Origin: Mycocentrospora acerina
Lineage: Eukaryota > Ascomycota > Dothideomycetes > Pleosporales
Assembly (NCBI GenBank): GCA_022701365.1
Contig: JAKUHH010000151.1
Coordinates: 153,001 to 217,000, forward strand
Direction: 5' to 3'
Length of the DNA stretch: 64,000 nucleotides
The first letter of the stretch is position 1. Each line of letters opens with the position of its first letter. The notes beneath the pieces are model-generated. The model was not told the DNA's origin. It made no database searches and worked only from the letters and a program-made list of their open reading frames with translations. Of this stretch, positions 46,701-56,076 are shown piece after piece. A program made the position numbers and the translations under genes.

Positions 46701-46901
46701 GATCGCCAGGTTGTTCTTGGTGGTAGTGGTGATGGGATTCTCGCCAACGCAGAAATCGTAGTGCACCCTCCTGCGCAGGAAAAGTGCGGGAGGTGCTGGC
46801 GGTTTGTGAGAGAGCCCGAGGAGGAGCTGTGCGCGAGGTGTGCCGAGGTTGTTGGTAGTGCAAGTGCAAGTGCAAGTGGAAGTGGAAGTGGTGGTATCTA
46901 A
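43785..46901 (+). CDS. ISM1: Mitochondrial isoleucyl-tRNA synthetase
   Basis: Charges mitochondrial tRNA-Ile. Intronless; from the ATG at 43785 it encodes 1,038 aa, near yeast Ism1 (1,002). An ATG in the same frame at 43626 would add 53 residues; 43785 is preferred because it opens with an Arg/Ser/Pro-rich, mitochondrial-type presequence (MLAPTRVLGASWSSTLRLPK). Landmarks are class I HVGH at 75-78, WDCHGLPIE, the GTGLVHLAPGHG block in the editing domain, WFDSGTSW, and KMSKS at 631-635. Near the C-terminus, CGRCW and CARC around residues 1001-1020 form the bacterial-type zinc finger of IleRS. A Lys-rich insertion follows KMSKS by ~20 residues. The third codon position is GC-rich, giving long antisense shadow frames. 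Confidence 0.95.
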   Translation: MLAPTRVLGASWSSTLRLPKSSFPPRPLPSAKADYLRKCTDELYAWQQSAARFQHALPPTFTLHDGPPYANGPLHVGHALNKITKDVICRFQLGQGKRVSYRPGWDCHGLPIEIKALQAQKRDAADTDAVGVREAARELAAHTVEEQKRGFRDWAVMGDWDHAYTTMERDFELRQLDVFGTMFDKGLIYRQFKPVYWSPSSATALAEAELEYDENHKSLAAFVRYPVHLSSRLKSGALKDIVGDIGLAIWTTTPWTLPANKAVAVHRDIAYCVVRDVDYGHELTLVAASRVADYQKSIGRELVVVGSGLTGADLAGNLEYENPFQRASGLQPVIHADFVTDTSGTGLVHLAPGHGMDDYHVCSAMGIPAFAPVDDAGAFTKHAFPEQPELLEGLPVSDIKKTGSNAVCNYLKEHNLLRGKHNYRHKYPIDWRTKQPVIVRATEQWFADVENIKDASMKAIADVDFKPETGRSRLESFIQGRSQWCISRQRAWGVPIPALYKVEGESREAVMDTEIIQHIIGVIKKRGIDAWWTDAQDDPAWKPEHLTGTYVRGRDTMDVWFDSGTSWTLLPQQKDQPVADVYFEGTDQHRGWFQSSLLTHVATQSYSTTTVKAPYKTLITHGFTLDSDGRKMSKSLGNVISPSQIMSGELLPPIKRKKQKGKNANTEAVNNSTAPAYDAMGSDALRLWAASSDYTRDVTIGQPVLLSINQALHKYRVTFKWLLGIFSLPSCPPTFSSLTTLRNEVLAQQHLPLLTDTLALHRLKQVSRAVHSHYSDYEFSKGLNVINKYLSNDLSAFYFETLKDRVYTGSQPDCQHLQRVLGTIFLELLHMLAPICPLLVEEVWHHVPAALRENSTHPARTHWSRLPAPTPASSAQTLDTILSHVHDLSAAINASQERLRAAKNIGSSLETSVSLVLPDEQALRTLQEGFTAATHAPAEAMQDQLAGLFVVSAFKVEIRGVVDSSGEEWAWSDRQVVLGGSGDGILANAEIVVHPPAQEKCGRCWRFVREPEEELCARCAEVVGSASASASGSGSGGI

Positions 46902-47051
46902 GTGTGTGAGTGTGCCTACAAACAAGTGTATAAAAATCTGTAAAAAAATTCTTGTACGAGTACAATACATTTCAATTCATTCCAGTTCTATTCAATCCGT
47001 ATCACTTGAATACGGTTCAGTTCAATTCATTACATGTTCCTCATACCATCT

Positions 47052-49087
47052 TTAATCCCTCAGAAACATCTTGTAGCTCGCACTATCCGTAACCTCTGTA
47101 TACGGATACCCAATCTCCCTCAAAAAGTCGTCCAGCTTGGCGCTCTCTTCCTGTCTGCACTGGATGCCCGCGAGGATCTTGGCAACGTCGCCGCCGTAGT
47201 TTCTGTAGTGGAAGAGGCTGATGTTCATGCCCGGTTGCAGGGTGTTGAGGAACTTGTACAGTGCGCCACCACGCTCGGGAAACTCAAACATGTACAGGTG
47301 CTCGTCGGCGGCGTTGCTGCGACCCCCGACGAGGTATCGGATGTGGGATTTGGCCAGCTCGTCCTGCGAGAGGTCTTGGGCCGTCATGTCCTCGGCAGCG
47401 AGACGGGTGATGAGGTCAGGTAGGTCGCGCGCGCGTGTGGCGGCCTTGAGCTCGACACCAACGAGAATGTTGGCCGAGTTGGGGCCCGAGTAGCGGTAGC
47501 TGAATTCCGTCACGGCCATGGGGTGGATCACTGAGACGAGCTTGGCAAAGGCGCCGGGTTTCTCGGGGATGGTGACGGAGAGGAGGGCTTCTTTATTCTC
47601 GCCAATGGCGGCGCGTTCAGCGACAAATCGCAGACGGTCAAAGTTCATGTTGGCCCCGCTGGCAATGGCGATGAGGCCACGTTCGCGGTTGGGTGATGGG
47701 TTGCGCGACACCCACTTCTTCAGACCAGCGAGGGCAAGGGCGCCGGCTGGCTCGACAATGGAGCGTGTGTCTTCAAACATGTCCTTGATGGCAGCGCATG
47801 TCTCGTCGGTGGTGACCTGGACAACCTCATCGACGACCTCCTGGCATATACGGAACGTCTCCTCGCCGACCGATTTGACCGCAGCGCCGTCGGCAAAGAG
47901 GCCCACCTCCTTGAGAATTACGCGCTTCCCGGCCTTGAGCGACTCAACCATGGCGTTGGCGTCGTACTGCTCGACGCCAATGATCTTGACGTGGGGCGCA
48001 ATGCGCTTGATGTAGACGCCGATACCGCCGATGAGGCCGCCGCCGCCGACGCAGCAGAAGACGGCCTCGAGGTTCTGCAGGTTGGTCTGGCGCAGCAGCT
48101 CCATGCCAACGGTGCCTTGGCCGGCAATGACATAGGGGTCGTCAAAGGGCGGGATGGAGACGAGGCCGTGCAGCTGCTCGAGGCGGGCGGCCTCGGTCTT
48201 TGCAGCGTCAAAGTCGGCGCCGTGCAGGATGACGGAGCCGCCGAGGCGCGAGACGTTCTTGTGCTTGATGTCGGGGGTGCCCTCGGGCATGACAATGGTG
48301 GCGGGGATCTTGAGGCGGCGGGCCGAGTAGGCAACGCCCTGGGCGTGGTTTCCTGCGAGGGGATGAGCGGGTGCATTATAATGCAGTCTGGTGTAGTGAA
48401 ATGCATTCTAGTGCAGTGAAATGCATTCCAGTGCAGTGAAATGCATTCCAGTGCAGTGAAATGCATTACAGTACAGTAAAGTATAGTACAGTGCAGTGAA
48501 ATGCAGTACAGTACAGTAAAGTATAGTACAGTGTAGTGAAATGCAGTACACTACAGTACAGTGAAATGCAGTACGCTACAGTGCAGTGAAATGCAGTACA
48601 GTGTAGTGAAATGCAGTACAGTACAGTGCATGCCCTACAAAAACACACCTCAACACATACCAGCACTGCAGGCCACGACCCCCCGCCAGCGGTCCTTGGG
48701 CGCCAGATGGGCCATTTTGTTATAAGCACCGCGCAGCTTGAAGCTAAACACAGGCTGCAGGTCCTCGCGCTTGAGCAGCACATTGCACTCGAGCCGGTTG
48801 CTGAGGTTGGTCGCATGCGTGAGCGGCGTCTCCTTGACCACCTCGTAGACACGTGACGTCAGGATCAGGCGCAGGTAGTCTGGGTAGCCCGTCGGCAGCA
48901 GGAACTCGCGGGGCACGCCCTGCTGGCTGGCCCGCCGCTGCGGCGATGCGCTGGGTGGGCTCGGGTTGGCGCTGTACTCGGTGAGGGCGAGGCCGGTCGG
49001 GCGCGGGGTGCGCGGCGACATGGTGCCGTTGGGGCCGTTGGGGCCGTCGGGCGTCGTGGGGCGCGAGTAGTCGTCTATAGCTGCCAT
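47052..49087 (-). CDS. ILV1: Threonine deaminase (dehydratase)
   Basis: PLP enzyme turning threonine into 2-oxobutyrate, the first committed step to isoleucine, and feedback-inhibited through its C-terminal domains. Exons 49087..48661 and 48352..47052 give 575 aa. The intron splits the G of CSAG from the family's NHAQGVA. PLP Lys117 sits in SFKLRGAYNK; CVGGGGLIGGIG binds the cofactor phosphate. The regulatory domain has two ACT-like halves, ending PGMNISLFHYRNYGGDV. The N-terminus is Pro/Ser-rich and not obviously mitochondrial. The 308-bp intron is made of a 20-bp minisatellite. A TGACTC site lies 62 bp before the ATG. It is convergent with the IleRS gene. Confidence 0.96.
48361..48640. repeat. 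20-bp minisatellite filling the ILV1 intron
   Basis: About 12-13 imperfect copies of a 20-bp unit such as GTGCAGTGAAATGCATTCCA, with two copies of a GTATAGTACAGT variant and two lengthened by about five bases. The repeat takes nearly all of the 308-bp intron, leaving only ~20-30 bp for splice signals at each end. Confidence 0.95.
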
Positions 49088-49148
49088 TGCGTCGTGGGGG
49101 GATTGGACCTGCAATGGCTGCTCGTGCAGACGTGAACATAATTTCTGG

Positions 49149-49154
49149 GAGTCA
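49149..49154 (-). promoter_or_regulatory. TGACTC site (Gcn4/CPC1 type) upstream of ILV1
   Basis: On the coding strand of ILV1 this reads TGACTC, 62 bp before the start codon. This is the core of the site used by the general amino-acid control activator Gcn4/CPC1/CpcA. ILV1 is a classic target in yeast. A six-base match can occur by chance, but its position supports function. Confidence 0.5.
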
Positions 49155-49365
49155 CGGCGGTATCGGAGCTAGCTGCTGGCTATGTCATGTCTGGTCTGGT
49201 CTGGTCCTGTCTTATCTTATCCATCTAATCAGATCTCGAACTTTGGCACTACACCAACGTCAGACACCAGACTTGTGTACAGCTTTCGTTCATTCATATC
49301 TGCACTGTTACTCGCCACGCTTCTCCCCAGCCTGCAAGCTCCCAATCCTCTCCCAGCCCCATCCA

Positions 49366-51193
49366 TCATAGCTGCCCCCTCTCCCTCTCTCCCTCCCTCT
49401 TCCACCGCCGCGCAGTTTCCCACATGCTCACACCAACACCCACTGCCAGCAGCAGTGCATTGAACACGGCCATCATGTAAAAGGGCGCCCCAGGCCCGCT
49501 CTTGTCAAACAGCAGCCCGCCTGCCTTGGTCAACAACAAAATGCCAAATCCCCCAAGCAGGCTGTACGTCCCTGCTATCGAGCCCTTGATGTGATTGTGT
49601 GATTGTGGCTCAAAGGGAAGACTTGGCCTTGAGGCGCTGCGAGTCTCTAGCAGCAATGGCGCTTCTTCGTCCAAAGGTGTGCAGGGCGTGCTTGAGGGCG
49701 GTGTCGCACCTGCTGAAGGGTGTGAGGTCTCGTCTGCGGATCCAGACGCCGAGTAACTCAATTCAGCCTGATTAGCTTCGTCGTTGTTGATCCCTCGGCC
49801 AAGCAGAGCCAGAGAGCACACAATAGCTCCTATCTGGCTAACACCGAGTAGCGATACAATCAAGAATATCGCGCCTGTCCCGTCTTCACTGTGTGGGTCA
49901 GGGCTGGACAGCGACCCAAACGCAGAGTATCCTGCGATGCCTGCTACGGCAGCGACTAGCAGTGGGATGTTGTGCTTAGGGTATCGTCCAGACAAGTAAC
50001 CGAACAAAGGGGCGCACATGAGTGCAATGAGCTGACTGATTCCCGTGAGCATGGCTGCGAGCTTATAGGCTTGTGGGCAGGCGTGCTTGATGTCGGATGG
50101 GTTGGAGGGATCAACGCCGCATTCTCCAGTGCGAAGAAAGTAGTGGTTTGTGAAGAGCGGAATGAAGAGGGAGATGGCCACAGATGAGGCTCGCGCGACA
50201 AACCCGCCTACATACCCAAGTCCAATGGCTGGGGACGTGAAGCCCAGGCGCACACTTTCGAGAAACAGCTGCGGATAGGACAGGACGGCGCGGCGCGTCA
50301 CTTGTGTCTCAAAGGGCTTAAGTCCTCGTGTGCGAGCAAGACGCCCCCAGCCCTTGGCTTCCTCGCCAGGCAAGTCACGCAGACCAAAGAAACAACCCAG
50401 CGCCACGATGATGGCGATGGCGCCTACGACATAAAAAGCATCTGCAACGGCTGCCGCGGGGCTCACGCCCACCTGCTGGAACTGAGTCGGAAGCGGTAGG
50501 AACGCGAGAAGGGCCACGAGGGCGCCGCAGCCCGTGAAAGTGCCCACCAGCCCGGCCAGCTGCGACGTCGACGCAACCGAGTCTTTCCTCGGCGACGCCT
50601 CAGCGGCCGGTTCTTGCGAGCTCGAGCGGAAGCGGTCGGGGGTGATGGTCAATTCAGACGAGATGGAGGGCGTGATGACGTGCGATGGGCTGTTTGCGCG
50701 ACGCACAGTAGGGGAGCGCGGGTCTTGAACAACGGTAACCACCGTCATCGTGGGCAGTATCGCCGTCACCATGGTCGCGCTGCCGTCATCAGCATAGCAT
50801 TGCATTTCGCGGCGAAGCAAGCACTCACGTCGCGCTTCCTCCCAGGCTAAACAGAATGCGCGCCAGCAACAATTGCGGGTAGACATTCTTTGCCTGCACC
50901 AGAATCCACAGCGCAATGCCCACAATCGTGTAGCCCAGCACCGCGACGCTCCTCACGCCCACGCGGTCGCTGAGCAGTCCCCACGCGGGACACGCGACAA
51001 GCGCGACCAGCTCGTCGGCAAAGCCCAGCGTGCCCACTGCATCGCCGACGTTGCGCGCCTGTCCAATGCGCTGGGTGATGACAAACGAGATGGAGCTGTT
51101 CAGGAAGACCAGGAACGAGATGCTGAAGAGCGCGACGCCCAAGAGGTACGACGCGATCTGCGTGCGCGACGCGGTGAGTTGAAGGCCGAGCAT
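49366..51193 (-). CDS. MFS transporter
   Basis: Major-facilitator permease at a cell membrane; substrate unknown. Exons 51193..50829 and 50779..49366 join in frame through a 49-bp intron (GTGAGT donor) to 592 aa. Roughly eleven or twelve hydrophobic segments can be seen. Between helices 2 and 3 lies WGLLSDRVGVR, the MFS G-x-x-x-D-R-x-G-R-type loop, with a second form (FGYLSGRYPKHN) in the second half. Hydrophilic Ser/Pro-rich loops lie at ~140-185 and in the region encoded near 49620-49770. Upstream of 51193 the frame does not continue into a clear signal, so this ATG is accepted, but an upstream exon is possible. It is divergent from the hydrolase gene. Confidence 0.9.
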
Positions 51194-51835
51194 TTTTGGG
51201 CAACGCGCTCACATGAGCTTGGATGCGACTCTTGTTGGGAACATCAAACGGGCAAGGACACAGGCAACCGTCAGCGTCTGCACACGATGCCAATGACGAC
51301 GGGATGCGCACGGCCAGCCCATTGGAGAATGAATGCCCGCGGGTGCGATAGTGTTGGATCACGTGGTGGGCATCTTACCCGCACTCTCTGCACACAGACC
51401 GGGCTTACCAAAAGGCCCCGCGACCAGCATCGCCGTGGCCTTGAGACACCGACGCCGACGCTGACGCCGACGTCTACTCGGCATGCGTCTGCAGCCACGC
51501 CCCACTGCAGTCTCCAGTCTTCAGTCTTCAGTCCTCAGGCACTTGGACGCACATGGATATGACAGATGCTGACGTCACGCGCTTAGCTTCCGTGCTTTCC
51601 ACTTCCTCGCGTAGGGCAAAATATATGGAGATTGCATTCACCCACTCTTGTGCCCAATGTCTTTACTTCTGCACAGTGACCGTAGCAGTAACAAGAGCGG
51701 TAACAGGGACAATAACAACAACGATAAAAGTGATAATCACAGCAACAGTAACACCAACAACAATAACAACAACGATAATCACAACAAGAGAAACAATAAT
51801 ATGAACCCCGTGCCCCTGTCACCAGCCTTGCTACC
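51194..51835. promoter_or_regulatory. Divergent promoter with CAA/AAC-rich leader
   Basis: 642 bp between the starts of the MFS transporter and the hydrolase. The part from about 51680 to 51805, just before the hydrolase ATG, is almost all A, C and G with many AAC and CAA triplets and reads like an unstructured 5' leader. No TATA box is convincing. Confidence 0.5.
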
Positions 51836-53290
51836 ATGAGCAGCTACTGGCACTCCATCGCCTACTTCTTCCGCCTCCCCTTGAGCATCCAATGGCGCAC
51901 CTGTCTCGTGCAGCTGCCCAGGTTTGTGCCACTCTCCATCCTGCGCTTGACATCGCCTCAAGGCCCACAGCCTTTCCTCGTGGCCCTGCCTAGTAGAAAA
52001 GACAATACCATTGCCATATACGTCTTTGTGCCACCTGCGCCTGTCCAACTTGACGATGATAATGGCGACGAGGAACGGGCAAGGACGGGGGAGTGGAAAG
52101 TGCCCGTAGTACTCGACTTCCACGGTGGCGGCTTCATCATGGGCTCTCCGCTCGAACAGGCCCCGTATGCCGCCATGATGGCGCGTGAACTCGGAGCCAT
52201 TGTCATCAGTGTCTCCTACCGCATCGGGCCCTTCCACCAGTTCCCAGCCGCGATACACGATGCAGAGGATGTGCTTTCTGCCATTCTGGACACATCGGGC
52301 GTGTCCAAGGCTTCAAATGTGCTTCGGACAGAGATACAGCGGTACTACACGTTGCTACGTACCGATCTGCTGCACAAGAACAAGACATCTGTGGCTCCGC
52401 ATATAGAAAACGTAAAGACCATCACCTTGGATCCGACACGACTGGCCATCAGCGGCTTTTCAGCAGGGGGGAACATTGCTCTCAACATGGCCATTTCTGT
52501 AGGCCCCTGTTCAGCGCTTCTGATGTCGCCCACCATTGGACCAGTGTCCCCATCTGCCCGCAGCCCTGCCCCAGTAGACAGCTCCATGACACAAGGCGGT
52601 CCCATGCCCGCTGATACTATACCATCCCTTTTGCCTCGGAATCGAGCAGCCACAATCCTCGACGATCCCAGCCAGCCGTGGTGTTCAGTCCTTCCTCCAC
52701 CTCATGCACAACCAAGAATGCTGCCACTACTCTTATTCTATCCCTCCTTGGATGCTAGACTGCTGCCACACGAACGGCCCATGAAACCCATGCCGAACGC
52801 TCTAAAGGGTGACGACAAAAGACCAGAAAAACCAAAAGCACCTGGCTTGTTCTCCATTATGGGCCCAACGTACCTCCCCAAGAAGCTGCGTCCCCATCCC
52901 AGGGCTAGCCCCGGCCTAAACGACCCAGACTCTGTGCAGAAGAATGCTGCTATCCTTCTTGTTCTCCCGGAGAAGGACTCTTTGGCTGTTCAGAGCGACG
53001 TCTGGGTTGACAAGATGAACACCAGTGGTTGGCACGGCCCCGTCAGGTTCGGTGATGACAGAGACGGGGACTGGGATGGTCACACGGGCGGACGGCCAGT
53101 CCCCTCCCACGAGCAGAATGGTGGCCTTGAAGTATGGCACGCTCCTGGATGTCGACACGGATGGACACAGTTCCCCGACACATTTGTCGGTAAGCACGAA
53201 CGAAAGGAGAGACAGCTAGTTTTTGCACGGACGCTGGAATTCGTCAAAGAGCAGTGGAAAAAAGAGTTGCCCATCTCTGCGGCGCCATAG
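51836..53290 (+). CDS. Alpha/beta-hydrolase of the HGGG (hormone-sensitive lipase) family
   Basis: Intronless, 484 aa. It has the HGGGF oxyanion-hole motif at 96-100, a nucleophile elbow GFSAGG with Ser209, a likely acid Asp381 in PEKDSL and a likely His441 in GCRHGW, so a complete esterase triad is proposed. SVSYRIGPFHQFPAAIHDAE before the elbow fits the family. Residues ~230-350 form a Pro-rich cap insertion longer than usual. No secretion signal is clear; the N-terminus (HSIAYFFRLPLSI) is mildly hydrophobic. The substrate is likely a lipid or short ester. Divergent from the MFS gene, with which it might share regulation. Confidence 0.85.
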   Translation: MSSYWHSIAYFFRLPLSIQWRTCLVQLPRFVPLSILRLTSPQGPQPFLVALPSRKDNTIAIYVFVPPAPVQLDDDNGDEERARTGEWKVPVVLDFHGGGFIMGSPLEQAPYAAMMARELGAIVISVSYRIGPFHQFPAAIHDAEDVLSAILDTSGVSKASNVLRTEIQRYYTLLRTDLLHKNKTSVAPHIENVKTITLDPTRLAISGFSAGGNIALNMAISVGPCSALLMSPTIGPVSPSARSPAPVDSSMTQGGPMPADTIPSLLPRNRAATILDDPSQPWCSVLPPPHAQPRMLPLLLFYPSLDARLLPHERPMKPMPNALKGDDKRPEKPKAPGLFSIMGPTYLPKKLRPHPRASPGLNDPDSVQKNAAILLVLPEKDSLAVQSDVWVDKMNTSGWHGPVRFGDDRDGDWDGHTGGRPVPSHEQNGGLEVWHAPGCRHGWTQFPDTFVGKHERKERQLVFARTLEFVKEQWKKELPISAAP

Positions 53291-54060
53291 AGAAACGTGT
53301 ACAAAATCTAAAAGCTCAGTCACTCTTTTCACTCTACGCAGTCGATTGATCCTACCGACTTGGGGCGTACGCACCGGCGAGTGGGTTTTGTAATACAAGT
53401 TCTTCATGTACGGACCAAAAAAAGCTTTGGACTTTATTCTTTCCATGTTGTAATTATCCATACTAAATTTTACCCCCCTTGTATTTATCCCTCTTCAAAA
53501 TACCTGACTATCCCGGTGTTTCCTTCCTTCCCAAGCAGTGGTTCTCCATGCCCCTCCCTTCCCCACCAAATTTGCCTCTCATTGAACCTTGTACATCTTG
53601 TACCCAGCTACCACCTGATGTACCTACCGACTCTTACAAGGAGGTGAATCTAGCTCTAATTCTACTCCTAAATCATGCATCACCAACCAAACAACCAACC
53701 TACCTACCTACCAACCTGCGCGCATTATGCACTCGCAAAGGGGACGTGCGTATAGCGTGGTGTGATGTAGGAACGAATGGGGGGCTTCTCGACACACTTG
53801 CTGTTTGACGCTGGCTGACTTGGTGTTTCGCACCCAGACGCTGGATACTTGATACTGGTGATGATGCTGGTGATGATGCTGGTAGCTAGACAATATATAT
53901 TCATTTGGTTACTTCAATAGTGTGTGTATATGTGGAAAAGTGGAGGGGGGGGTGGGGGTTTGGGTATGTGAATGCATTGCGGGGAGGGGGGCCTTGTTGG
54001 GGGTATGCATATATGCATGTCTGTTTGAATGCAGATACTCTGGATTTTATGCGGTGTTGC

Positions 54061-54096
54061 GGGTAGGGTAGGGTAGGGTAGGGTAGGGTAGGGTAG
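54061..54096. repeat. (GGGTA)7 tract, telomere-like
   Basis: Seven perfect GGGTA units followed by GTGGGAGGTTAGTGGGAGG. The unit is one T short of the TTAGGG repeat used by most filamentous fungi. Confidence 0.95.
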
Positions 54097-54287
54097 TGGG
54101 AGGTTAGTGGGAGGTGAGGTGAAGGGTAGTGTGTACTCTTCGTGGTCTAACAATTACAGTCATCCAAGCGCCATCTGTCAGAGTAACCTCCTTATTCGGT
54201 TACACATTTTATTCTTTTCCAATGTAGTAATTAGTCCCCACGTAACTATTGTTTGGATGATTCACTGCAGTGTGTGGGGAAGCAGCA

Positions 54288-54290
<3 letters not shown>

Positions 54291-54319
<29 letters not shown>
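54291..54319. repeat. (TG)n microsatellite
   Basis: About 15 TG units. Confidence 0.9.
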
Positions 54320-54320
<1 letters not shown>

Positions 54321-54879
54321 GTCCATGTCGTGCATATAGAGAAGGATCAGGGAAATATCTACAGATTGCGATATACAGCAAAGGCGTGGAAACCAAAAAG
54401 TGAGGCAGGTGAAGTGGTGACAACACACTGTGACTCACGCAAGGTGAATAAAGGTCGTCTTCACCTTGAATCAAGACTTTCCATCCATTCCGCGTATACG
54501 TATTCTGTAATTAAAAAAATTGGTGGAGAGGTTTGGTCTTCGGAGCAACGCACGGCAGTTGTGTCTTTGCTTGTTATCTCGGAAGTCTTTGGGTGTGTTC
54601 AAGCGGTACTTTCCGTTGTCCGTATTCAACCCGCTCCTATTGTCGGACTCCAGAGGTGGAGAAGTTGGTGCGAAGGGATACTGAATAAAATTACTGCCTG
54701 GGATGTCCCTTTCACCGCGGTGGAGTATTTTTTACCCAGCCTCCTCTATTCAGAGATTTTTTGTGTGTATAGATTTTGCCTTTTCGTATCCTCTTTTCTC
54801 GCATGCTCATCACCTACCTCTGTGCGGGCCATCAAGATATTAGATGGGTTTGATTTGATTAGAGAATATAATATTCGAC

Positions 54880-56076
54880 ATGCCTAGTTCATCTGACCTT
54901 CTGCCTCCCTTCTCTACAGCAGTCACACAAGAGGCTGTGGAACAATCTCCTCGCGATGCTTACCCAGACGACTATGTCAAAACGCTCATTCTAGAGCTCA
55001 GTTCCCATTTACTCACTCTTGTCGACCACAGTCTACTTTTCGGAAAGCCAGCCAGCGACCCATACAGTCCGAGTTTGCGTACCATACACAACCGCCTACA
55101 CAACGGGTGTCTCGCCCCAAGCCCGCTTAGAGAGCACACAAACGACGTGGAACGTATCAAGTTGGTAGTGTCTCAACAACAGCGAACATACAGCGCCCCC
55201 ATGCTCCGACCACTCGAGGACTTTGAAGACATATACTACGCCATCCTAGCACACATGCTCGATATCCATCAGATTCTCAATGCCCGTCTCGGCAGTGGCT
55301 TCAGCGTTCCTCCTGACCCAATCTTTCCAGAGCAGGATATCCCAACCATATCCAGTCTCTTCGCTAGTCTATCCCGGTATTGGGATGTTCTAAATGACGT
55401 GAGCTACGCAAAGGCACTTGACAATGCAATCCGGCGGTCGCGAGTAATACATTTACATCAGGAGATTGTGCTTCAACTGCAAAACAACGACATCACCCAA
55501 GCGGACGCGAACGAGCTACTGACTGACCTCTACGACCCGAGAGAATACAGCGGAGTGCAAGGACTGGCGTGGATAGGTGGATGGGCGCCTAGCATGATTA
55601 GTGCGTGGTTAGAGGAGAAGTATCGATACGTGCTAGGGATGGAGAAGGAGGAAGAGAAGCGAGCAAACATGGCAGAGCGGAGGAGATTAAAGATGAGCAA
55701 GAAGATCAAGACTAAACAAGTTCGGCCGTCGTCAGCTATGCACAAACATGGCATACAAGTCTATCCCGATTGCCTTGACAAAGAACAAAACACCCCAGAG
55801 ACACACCACTCTCATGTACAACAAGAGAATCAGGACCCAGACCAAGCACGTCTATTGAGAAAAGACACACAACACGCCCTCGACTGGCAGATGAGATCTC
55901 AGCGCGTCTCCGAGTACAGTCAGTATCTCCGAGGCATGGCGAGTCCAGATGCACGGCACCAAGTCCATGCCACCATCTACGGCAACGACTTGCAAACGAA
56001 TACACTTGGTAACAATAAAACTCAACCAACTGACCACAAAGATACAGACATGGACAGAATGTATGAGGATTTCTAA
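54880..56076 (+). CDS. Uncharacterised 398-aa protein
   Basis: Single frame starting MPSSSDLLPPFSTAV. Helix-rich throughout: DDYVKTLILELSSHLLTLVDHSLL, then FEDIYYAILAHMLDIHQIL, then a segment GLAWIGGWAPSMISAWLEEK at ~235-255, followed by a basic-charged helix (EEEKRANMAERRRLKMSKKIKTK) and a polar tail. The two long acidic-hydrophobic helices and the W-I-G-G-W-x-P-S motif look conserved and argue that this is a real gene. I do not recognise the family. Confidence 0.7.
   Translation: MPSSSDLLPPFSTAVTQEAVEQSPRDAYPDDYVKTLILELSSHLLTLVDHSLLFGKPASDPYSPSLRTIHNRLHNGCLAPSPLREHTNDVERIKLVVSQQQRTYSAPMLRPLEDFEDIYYAILAHMLDIHQILNARLGSGFSVPPDPIFPEQDIPTISSLFASLSRYWDVLNDVSYAKALDNAIRRSRVIHLHQEIVLQLQNNDITQADANELLTDLYDPREYSGVQGLAWIGGWAPSMISAWLEEKYRYVLGMEKEEEKRANMAERRRLKMSKKIKTKQVRPSSAMHKHGIQVYPDCLDKEQNTPETHHSHVQQENQDPDQARLLRKDTQHALDWQMRSQRVSEYSQYLRGMASPDARHQVHATIYGNDLQTNTLGNNKTQPTDHKDTDMDRMYEDF

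Larger units (their letters stand above)
53291..54879. other. Intergenic with simple repeats
   Basis: 1.6 kb between two plus-strand genes. It includes a G-rich run at 53942-53960, seven GGGTA units, and a TG run. The frame at 54270-54887 begins inside the TG run and has no convincing domain, so I do not call it. The part from ~54500 is probably the promoter of the next gene. Confidence 0.5.

Noticed and set aside
54270..54887. 205-codon frame before the unknown 398-aa gene
   Set aside because: Begins in a TG microsatellite (Cys-Val run) and has no domain; more likely promoter and leader DNA.
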